Source: Candidatus Solincola daggyaiensis (GTDB lineage: Bacteria; Actinomycetota; Geothermincolia; Geothermincolales; RBG-13-55-18). From it: DNA of 44,356 bases. The stretch is taken from the NCBI GenBank assembly GCA_015711825.1, contig JACVJD010000011.1, forward strand, positions 1 through 44,356. Direction: 5' to 3'. The notes beneath the pieces were generated by a model, which did no database searches, was not told the DNA's origin, and saw nothing but the letters and a program-made list of their open reading frames with translations. Positions 38,984-44,356 of the stretch are shown here, piece by piece; within the stretch, counting starts at the first letter, position 1; the number at the start of each line of letters is the position of its first letter. Both the position numbers and the translations under genes were made by a program.

Positions 38984-40485
38984 CACTTACCCGACCCCTC
39001 CCCTGCCGCATGTGAGCAGGCATCATAAAAGGCCGCCTCGGGCGATAAGCTGAAATCCCGCCCCTTCCTGGCATGGCGTCTCTCCATGAGCCGCCGGTGG
39101 ATATCCGCCAGGCGGTGGTTGGAATAGATCTTGGCCATGGACACCAGCCACAGCAGCTCCTTGAGCGGGCGGTGCCCCCGGTACACCATCAATGGGAACC
39201 AGTCCCGCCGCCTTCCCACCTGCCGCTTGCTGAAACCCGGCAGCTCCAGCACCGGCCTCCTGCGCTCCAGGTAGGAATCCAACGGTTTGTCCAGCAAGCC
39301 GAGTTTCGTGCACCTTTCATAGAGCTCCGTTCCCGGGTAGGGGAAGAAGACCGAGAGCAGGAACCAGTCCGGCTGGCATAGGCGGTTCACCTCCACCGTC
39401 CGGCGGAAATCGCGCGGCGTCTCCCCCGGCAGGCCGATGAGGTTGTAGATACCCACCTGCATGCCGTGGCGGCGCGCCGCCTTCACCGCGTTGACGATAT
39501 CCTGGTTGGAGTAGCGCCGGTTAAGCACCTCGCGGCGGATGCGCTCGCTTCCGGACTCCAGCCCGATATTCACGAAGCGGAAGTTGGCCTCCGCGAGCTT
39601 GGTGAAAAGGTCCTCGTAATCGGAGTTGGGAGTCACGCGCAGGTTGGCCCCGAAGGACACCGGTATCGCGAAACCGGCGTTCGCCCTCTTGAGTTCCGAG
39701 CATAACTCCGCCACCCACTCGCGGTTCGCGCCCAGGGTCTCCACCTCAAGATAAGCCTCGGCGAAGGTAGGCTCGGCCTCCTTGAGCGCCTTCAGCTCCT
39801 CGGCGATGTTCTCCGGGCTGCGCAGGCGCACGTACCTTCCCGGCGCCACCTTGCGCAGCGCGTGGTTGCAGCAATAGGTGCAGCTGAAGGGGCAACCCCG
39901 GCCCACCAGTATGGAGGGGCGCGAGACGGGATTGGCCACCCAGGGCAACCACATATCGCGGTCGGGAAAGGGCAGCGCGTCAAGGTCCTGCAGGAAGGGG
40001 CGCGGCGCGTTCCTCTCCAGGCTCCCGTCCGGGCGCCTGATGACGAGGTTGGCTATGCGGGAGGGAAAGCGTCCGGCCTCCAACTGCTCCACCAGCTCCA
40101 GGGTCGGGTACTCCCCCTCGCCCACGCACACGGCGTCGAAGGGCCCCTCCTTCAGGCAGTCGTCCGGCCGCAGCGTGGCGTGGGGTCCACCTAAAAGGGT
40201 AAACATCTCGGGGTGGCGCCTTTTCACCAGCGCCGCCGCCCTGGACATGGTGCCGAGTTCCGTGTAAACGCTGGTGAAGCACGCCAGGCCGGGATCGAAC
40301 CCCTCCACCGCCTCCAGGACGCGGGGCACGGTCTCCTCGCACAGCACCACCAAGCGGGTCTCGTGCCCCTCGCTTTTAAGAAGGGACGATATGTAGGAGA
40401 TGCCGAACTGCACCCGTTCCAGTATCTCCAGGGGCTTGTCGTGAGAATAGGGATCCTGCTCCGAGTGGACGAAAAGTACTCTCAT
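38983..40485 (-). CDS. B12-binding-domain radical SAM protein
   Basis: A 500-residue radical SAM enzyme. An N-terminal cobalamin-binding Rossmann domain (about 1-150: FVHSEQDPYS, ISYISSLLKSEGHE, LLGGPHATLRPDD) lacks the DxHxxG His and probably binds cobalamin base-off/His-off. The radical SAM core begins with GRGCPFSCTYCCNH (CxxxCxxC [4Fe-4S] motif), followed by FVNIGLESGSERIRREVLNR and YNLIGLPGET. The C-terminal domain, about 130 residues, ends in a basic region. Such proteins often methylate unactivated carbons or build hopanoids or antibiotics; the substrate here is unknown. It is coupled to the downstream CCGxGG protein. Ribosome site near the ATG at 40485 is weak. Confidence 0.9.
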   Translation of the reverse strand: MRVLFVHSEQDPYSHDKPLEILERVQFGISYISSLLKSEGHETRLVVLCEETVPRVLEAVEGFDPGLACFTSVYTELGTMSRAAALVKRRHPEMFTLLGGPHATLRPDDCLKEGPFDAVCVGEGEYPTLELVEQLEAGRFPSRIANLVIRRPDGSLERNAPRPFLQDLDALPFPDRDMWLPWVANPVSRPSILVGRGCPFSCTYCCNHALRKVAPGRYVRLRSPENIAEELKALKEAEPTFAEAYLEVETLGANREWVAELCSELKRANAGFAIPVSFGANLRVTPNSDYEDLFTKLAEANFRFVNIGLESGSERIRREVLNRRYSNQDIVNAVKAARRHGMQVGIYNLIGLPGETPRDFRRTVEVNRLCQPDWFLLSVFFPYPGTELYERCTKLGLLDKPLDSYLERRRPVLELPGFSKRQVGRRRDWFPLMVYRGHRPLKELLWLVSMAKIYSNHRLADIHRRLMERRHARKGRDFSLSPEAAFYDACSHAAGEGSGK

Positions 40486-40727
40486 CAGGCCTCGAATCCT
40501 GGTTCTTTTATCGCCTGGGAATTCCTGTCAAACACGGACAGCAATCCTACAACCGGCTCGATACAAACGCGTAGGCACAGGGTTCCGCGCATCGCTTTCA
40601 CCATGGCCATCACTGCCAATATATTTATAACAGCCAAGCCCGCTTACCGCCAGACAAGCTTCTTCCGCCCAGGTTGCGGGAACGGGTTCCCCGATCGCCC
40701 CCGCTCGCTAACCCTCGATAAGAAAGG

Positions 40728-40742
40728 GGGCCCTCGGGGCCC
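40728..40742 (-). terminator. Probable terminator of the ferritin gene
   Basis: GGGCCC-TCG-GGGCCC, a 6-bp GC stem, followed on the minus strand by CCTTTCTTATCG, a short T-rich run. It is 21 bp past the ferritin stop. Confidence 0.5.
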
Positions 40743-40763
40743 TGCACATCGCAGCGCAAAGGT

Positions 40764-41276
40764 CTATTCGGCCTGAACCGGCGGGTTGAAGACCCTCTGG
40801 GCCAGCTCGCGGTCCAGCATCATAAGGGCGTTACCCTCCTCCTTCACCAGCTCCAGCTGGTCGAGGATCTTCTGGGGAGAGGCCACCTCCTCCACCTGCT
40901 CCTTCACGAACCAGTCCAGGAAACCGGCGGTGGCGTAGTCCTTCTCCTCCAGGGCCAGGGCCATGAGGTCGTTGATGCGCCTGGTCACCAGCTTCTCGTG
41001 TTCCACCGTCTTGCGGAAGACGTCGGTGACCGACGCGTATTCGTTCTCCATCTGCTCGAAGGCGCGCACCTCCGGCCTGCCGCCGGCGTCGCCGATGTAG
41101 TCGAAGAACATCAGGGCATGGGCGTGCTCTTCCTGGGTCTGGACCATCATCCAGTTGGCGAAACCGTCCAGGCTCCTGGACTTGAAATAACCCGCCATGG
41201 CCAGGTAGAGGAACTCCGAGTAGAACTCCCATTTCATCTGGTCGTTCAGCGCCTCCTGCATCTTCTCGGATATCAT
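40764..41276 (-). CDS. ftnA: Ferritin (bacterial non-haem FtnA type)
   Basis: A 170-residue four-helix ferritin that oxidises and stores iron in a 24-mer. Ferroxidase-centre residues are visible: E in MKWEFYSEFLYLAM, the pair in QTQEEHAHALMFFDYI (E-x-x-H), and E in EHEKLVTRRI and EEKDYATAGFLDWFVKEQVEE. The start at ATG 41276 is chosen because GGAGG is then 6 nt away; ATG 41282 would abut it. The order of helices and lack of a haem Met support FtnA rather than bacterioferritin. It is probably monocistronic, with the hairpin above as terminator. Confidence 0.95.
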   Translation of the reverse strand: MISEKMQEALNDQMKWEFYSEFLYLAMAGYFKSRSLDGFANWMMVQTQEEHAHALMFFDYIGDAGGRPEVRAFEQMENEYASVTDVFRKTVEHEKLVTRRINDLMALALEEKDYATAGFLDWFVKEQVEEVASPQKILDQLELVKEEGNALMMLDRELAQRVFNPPVQAE

Positions 41277-41546
41277 GTTCATCCTCCTTCGATCGTCGCC
41301 GGCCTCGCTCTTTCCATGCCGGTCAACTTGTTTCCCTTACTTACATATTTATACTTATAATCACACATTCTATCCGCAAAAAGACAGAACAAACGTCATG
41401 CCGGATAAGCGCACGCCCACGCCCGACGGACGATAGCGCCAGGCTCCGCTTCTTCACGATCTTCATAAGAGGAGTGGTCATGATATGTAACGCGAGCAGA
41501 CGAGGGCACGGAACCATACAAAACAAACTGTTTATGTCGATTTGCG

Positions 41547-41575
41547 TTGACGTGTGCGATTTGGGATGATAGAAT
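41547..41575 (+). promoter_or_regulatory. Strong sigma70-type promoter upstream of etfAB
   Basis: TTGACG (41547-41552), 17-bp spacer, TAGAAT (41570-41575). Each box differs from consensus at one position. Initiation would fall near 41582, about 477 nt before the etfA start and exactly at the first base of an 8-bp stem. Confidence 0.75.
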
Positions 41576-41581
41576 GTGACA

Positions 41582-41794
41582 GCCAGTCATGTTTTCGGTA
41601 GCCATAGCGTGATGAGCCGGGTGTCCGGCGAACCATACCCTCTCGGAACGGTGACTGGCAGAGCGGCGTTACCCGCAGCAGGGAAAAACGCCGACATGGG
41701 CGACGGATGGTCGTTGGGTGCGGCAACTCGTTATGCCAAAGCCGCGTATTCACCTTGAGGCCTGGGCGAAAAAGCGCGTCGATGCTTCGCCCGG
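41582..41794 (+). ncRNA. Candidate structured RNA or riboswitch-like leader of etfAB
   Basis: From the predicted transcription start, GCCAGTCA (41582-41589) pairs with TGACTGGC (41652-41659), enclosing GCCGG-GTGT-CCGGC (41616-41629). Then CGGCGTT/AACGCCG (41664-41693) contains an inner CCC/GGG stem, and CTGGGCGAA/TTCGCCCGG (41762-41794) forms a further stem. The chain of perfect stems starting at the predicted +1, and the absence of a coding frame, support a folded RNA. It was compared from memory with common riboswitch cores and none matched. It could be a free small RNA or the etf leader. Confidence 0.45.
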
Positions 41795-42019
41795 CGTCAA
41801 AGGCGGCCGGGGACGGCAGGGAGCGGATGCATGCGGAGGCTCATTATTCGCCTATCGGATCCATTTGCGGCATCATCACATCGCTATGACAACCCGAGCA
41901 ATGCCTAGGGATATGGGTTAGATGGCGCATGGAAACGATGCGTATCGAGACGGAAAGCGAGGAGCCCTGCGATGTGCGTCGATCTCTCTCGACTTCGCCC
42001 CTATCCCCGGAGTTTATAT

Positions 42020-42037
42020 CTAAAAAGCAGGTTTTAG
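42020..42037. repeat. Small palindrome just before etfA
   Basis: CTAAAA-AGCAGG-TTTTAG, a 6-bp perfect inverted repeat 10 bp upstream of the etfA ribosome site. It could be an operator or an RNA stem controlling translation. Confidence 0.35.
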
Positions 42038-42058
42038 GGCACGAGTAGGGGGTGCGAC

Positions 42059-43045
42059 TTGGAACGTTCTGGAAAGATAATGGTACTCGCGGAGACGGCC
42101 AAAGGGGATAGGCCCGCCTCCATCTCCCTCGAATTGATGGGGCTGGGGCGCGAGCTCGCCGACGGCCTCGGGACAAGCCTGAGCGTGGTGATCCTGGGAA
42201 GCGGAGTCGGCGACGCGGCGCGGGAACTCGCTCGCTACGGGCCCGACGAGGTGCTCAGCCTCGACCACCCCTCCCTTGGTGCCTACAACCCCGATCTATA
42301 TAAGGAGGCGATACTGGGTTTGCTCAAATCGTCCCCTCCGCGGGCGCTTCTGGCCGGGCACACCTCGCTGGGACAGGACCTCCTGCCCCGCCTGGCCTTC
42401 TCGCTTGACTGCGGCCTGGTGACCGACTGCGTCGGAGTGAAGGTCGAGGGCGGAGAGATCCTCTTCATCCGCCCCGTTTTCGGCGGTAACGCCCTGGCCG
42501 TCCAGAAGGCGACCACGGACACGGCCATGGCCACGGTAAGGGCACGGGTGGGAGAGGTCCCGGCGCCTTCCGCCACCCCCTGTGAGGTAAGGCCCGTGGA
42601 GGTGGAGACCCCCGCCCCGCGCCTGGAAATCAAAGGCAGGGAGATCATCGAGGACAGGGAGTGCCCCCTGGAGGAGGCCCCGGTAGTGGTATCCGGCGGC
42701 AGGGGTATGGGCGGCGAGGAGGGTTTCTCGCAGCTGCGGGAACTCGCCTCCCTCCTCGGCGGAGCGGTAGGGGCTTCCCGCCCCCCCGTGGATTCGGGCT
42801 GGGCGCCGACCACCTGCCAGGTGGGGATCACCGGGAAGGTGGTGGCTCCCGACCTTTACATCGCCGTGGCCATCTCCGGCTCCACCCAGCACCTATCGGG
42901 GATGAGCGAGGCGGGCAAGATCGTGGCCATCAACAAGGACCCCGACGCGTACATATTCAAGGTCTCCGATTACGGCGTGGTGGGGGACTGGAAACAGGTG
43001 CTGCCGTCCTTTACCGCCGCGCTCAGGGAAACGGCAAGGGATTAG
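42059..43045 (+). CDS. etfA: Electron transfer flavoprotein alpha subunit
   Basis: A 328-residue EtfA/FixB. The N-terminal half (MVLAETAKGDRPASISLELMG, LAGHTSLGQDLLPRLAFSL, FIRPVFGGNALA) is the alpha domain I. The C-terminal FAD domain has VVSGGRGMGGEEGFSQL, GASRPPVDSGW, QVGITGKVVAPDLYIAVAISGSTQHLSGM and IVAINKDPDAYIFKVSDYGVVGD. With EtfB it carries electrons between acyl-CoA dehydrogenases and ferredoxin or the membrane. It starts at TTG 42059 with AGGGGGTG (42047-42054) upstream. The gene order here is alpha before beta, the reverse of most bacteria. Confidence 0.95.
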   Translation: MERSGKIMVLAETAKGDRPASISLELMGLGRELADGLGTSLSVVILGSGVGDAARELARYGPDEVLSLDHPSLGAYNPDLYKEAILGLLKSSPPRALLAGHTSLGQDLLPRLAFSLDCGLVTDCVGVKVEGGEILFIRPVFGGNALAVQKATTDTAMATVRARVGEVPAPSATPCEVRPVEVETPAPRLEIKGREIIEDRECPLEEAPVVVSGGRGMGGEEGFSQLRELASLLGGAVGASRPPVDSGWAPTTCQVGITGKVVAPDLYIAVAISGSTQHLSGMSEAGKIVAINKDPDAYIFKVSDYGVVGDWKQVLPSFTAALRETARD

Positions 43046-43055
43046 GGGGTGCGGG

Positions 43056-43853
43056 ATGAGCGTCAACATCATCGTGTGCGCGAAGCAGGTTCCCGATCCC
43101 GAGGGTCCACCCTCCTCCTTCGAGGTGAACGAGGCGGAGCGCAGGGTGATTCCGAGGGGTATCCCTCCGGTGATCAACCCCTTCGACGAAAACGCCCTGG
43201 AGGCGGCCATCCGCATCAAGGAAAGCAGCGGCGCGTTCATAACCCTGCTCTCTTTGGGTAGGTCCCTCTCACGCGCGGTGATCCTCAAAGCGGTGGCGTC
43301 GGGAGCCGACGCCTCCATGCTGGTGGAGGGAGACGCCTTCGATCCCTCCGGCCTTGACGCGTCCGCCACCGCCTCCCTTCTGGCGGCGGCGATCGAGAAG
43401 ATAGGGCCCTGTGACCTCATCCTCTGCGGCAGGCAGGCGGCTGATACCAACGCCGGCCTGGTGGGGCTGGGCCTGGCGGCGATACTCGGCCTACCCGCCG
43501 TCACCCTGGCCCAGAAAGTGGAGGTGGTTGACGGGCGGGTAAGGGTGGAGCGGGTGCTGCCCGACGGGTTAGAGGTGGTGGAGGCCCCCCTCCCCGCGCT
43601 GGTAACCGTTTCCGGAGAGGTAGGCGACCTGCGCTATCCGAGCCTGCAGGCGATCAAGGCCGCAAAGGCCCTGCCCCAGACGGTGCTGGGCCCGGAAGAC
43701 CTGGGAGTCGATCCCAGCGGGCTTAGGCGCGTCGAGACCGTCGCCCTCAAGGCCCCCAGTCGCGAGAGGAACTGCAAGCTGGTGGAGGCGGATACGCCGG
43801 AGGAGGCGGGCAGGAAGCTGGCGCTCACGCTGCGCCAGGATAAGGTCATCTAA
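43056..43853 (+). CDS. etfB: Electron transfer flavoprotein beta subunit
   Basis: A 265-residue EtfB/FixA. Seen: IIVCAKQVPDPEG at the N-terminus, INPFDENALEAAIRIKE, LILCGRQAADTNAGLVGLGLAAILGLP (the AMP/FAD-binding signature region) and LPALVTVSGEVGDLRYPSLQAIKAAK. It forms the EtfAB heterodimer. The ATG at 43056 follows AGGGGGTGCGG, 10 bp after the etfA stop. Whether it is the ordinary or the bifurcating type cannot be decided without its oxidoreductase partner; the next gene is cut by the window. Confidence 0.95.
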   Translation: MSVNIIVCAKQVPDPEGPPSSFEVNEAERRVIPRGIPPVINPFDENALEAAIRIKESSGAFITLLSLGRSLSRAVILKAVASGADASMLVEGDAFDPSGLDASATASLLAAAIEKIGPCDLILCGRQAADTNAGLVGLGLAAILGLPAVTLAQKVEVVDGRVRVERVLPDGLEVVEAPLPALVTVSGEVGDLRYPSLQAIKAAKALPQTVLGPEDLGVDPSGLRRVETVALKAPSRERNCKLVEADTPEEAGRKLALTLRQDKVI

Positions 43854-44247
43854 GGGGGGTTTGCGGGGCCCGGCCTTGGGGACGTGCGCGAAAGCGCGTG
43901 GGCGATAGAGGCAGGTTCGTACTGGCCAGGCCCGTTTTCCGCCATGTTCGCGGAGATAAGGCGGGGAGCTCGCTCAGCGCACACCATACAGGGTTTTTCT
44001 TCCACAATTGTGGGCGCAAGGATGGTGGCGATGCAATAAGGTTCAGGAACAAGCTGGTGGATGAGGAATGAGCTGGATCCTCGAGGGAAGGTTACGATCG
44101 GGAAACCCGCATCCTGCGGCGAAGAACCTGGTGAGGTTTCCACCCAAGCGGCGGACGCCAGATAGGAAGGTTTAAGGGCAAAGCGGTCATTTCGCTTCCC
44201 GGCACCCGGCGGCAAACCGGGCGCCGGAGGGAGAAAACACGGAGGTG
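43854..44247. other. Structured intergenic leader before the last gene
   Basis: A 394-bp gap. It contains the 12-bp palindrome CCACAATTGTGG (44002-44013), hairpins CCGCA-TCC-TGCGG and AACCT-GGTG-AGGTT around 44109-44140, and an 11-bp stem with one A-C mismatch at 44199-44227 just before a ribosome site. No gene is supported. It may hold an operator and a folded leader for the partial gene. Confidence 0.45.
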
Positions 44248-44356
44248 ATGGCATTGGCGCTCGACCCCGCGCAGGTGTTCAAGGTCATGCGCTGCGCCTG
44301 GCGCAACGGCGTGCTGGACAAGTTCATGGCCATCCAGGGAGAGGCCCTGGAGGGGG
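44248..44356 (+). CDS. Partial gene, start only, unknown
   Basis: An open frame running off the window edge: LDPAQVFKVMRCAWRNGV, then LDKFMAIQGEALEG. GGAGG at 44241-44245 serves either the ATG at 44248 or, with better spacing, a TTG at 44254. The 36 visible codons carry no recognisable family signature. It is same-strand with etfAB but separated by a long structured gap, so it may be separately regulated. Confidence 0.6.
   Translation, partial: MALALDPAQVFKVMRCAWRNGVLDKFMAIQGEALEG

Larger units (their letters stand above)
41277..42058. other. 780-bp non-coding region upstream of ferritin and etfAB
   Basis: Divergent gap. The left part (41340-41400) is AT-rich and could hold the leftward ferritin promoter (TATAAG/TATAAA boxes near 41345-41360), without a clear -35. 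The right part contains the strong rightward promoter and hairpins listed separately. No protein-coding frame is supported. Confidence 0.5.

Noticed and set aside
41609-41633. Hammerhead-ribozyme-like core: TGATGA, a GCCGG-GTGT-CCGGC stem and GAA.
   Set aside because: The essential C3 of CUGAUGA is G here, the base after GAA is C rather than A, and no matching stem III with a GUH cleavage site was found.
44056-44180. Cobalamin-riboswitch-like fragments (GGTG, CGGCGG, CGCCAGA).
   Set aside because: The conserved order GGGAA...GGTG...TCC...GCCACTG is not met, so the resemblance is superficial.

Overview
The window reads as a chromosome segment of a high-GC, monoderm, probably anaerobic or microaerophilic actinobacterium from an uncultured lineage. 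This is an inference from several signals. A heliorhodopsin is present, a family known from monoderm prokaryotes. There is a secreted SLH and NlpC/P60 wall protein. GGAGG-type ribosome binding sites commonly precede TTG and GTG starts. Oxygen-sensitive protein types occur: an acyl-CoA dehydratase activase, an Isf-type flavoprotein and an Fe-type alcohol dehydrogenase. No rRNA, tRNA, CRISPR array, insertion sequence or phage gene was recognised.

Layout. 1-5.5 kb: an MscL channel converges on a minus-strand operon encoding a TetR regulator, a saccharopine-dehydrogenase-like oxidoreductase, an FGGY sugar kinase and a form IV RuBisCO-like protein, with a palindromic operator candidate in front. 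5.8-12.6 kb: a PP-loop (Dph6-like) ATPase, an iron-sulfur flavoprotein coupled to a soluble multi-PAS kinase, an Fe-dependent alcohol dehydrogenase, and a small ferredoxin with a Cys-rich partner behind a CsoR/CstR-like palindrome. 12.6-17.3 kb: a possible leader peptide, a PaaK-like adenylating enzyme, glycerol kinase and an Est30-like carboxylesterase. 17.5-20 kb: heliorhodopsin and a HTH-cupin regulator, then an AT-rich palindrome-bearing gap. 21-26.8 kb: DUF3343 protein, an HgdB C-terminal piece, the HgdC-type activase, a zincin, the large surface protein and a cysteine desulfurase.

26.9-30.3 kb holds a tight four-gene operon (DUF35, thiolase-like, thiolase-like, DUF35) in which both thiolase-like proteins lack the nucleophilic cysteine. 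30.6-35.4 kb has three SAM methyltransferases, an NMO/FabK-type flavoprotein and a duplicated C_GCAxxG_C_C protein. 35.8-38.5 kb has a canonical SCP2-type thiolase coupled to an HMG-CoA-synthase-like/DUF35 fusion whose catalytic positions look substituted. 38.6-41.3 kb has a B12-binding radical SAM enzyme, a small CCGxGG protein and ferritin. 42-44.4 kb has etfA-etfB behind a long, hairpin-rich leader with a good promoter, then the start of another gene.

Taken together the right half looks like acyl-CoA chemistry (thiolases, DUF35 acyl-CoA-binding partners, ETF, activase) and the left end like phosphorylated-sugar chemistry. The most distinctive candidates for undescribed biology are the RuBisCO-like-protein operon, the Cys-less thiolase/DUF35 operon, the DUF3343/HgdB-fragment/activase set, the heliorhodopsin locus and the structured etf leader. 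All family assignments come from reading motifs by eye; no database search was run.
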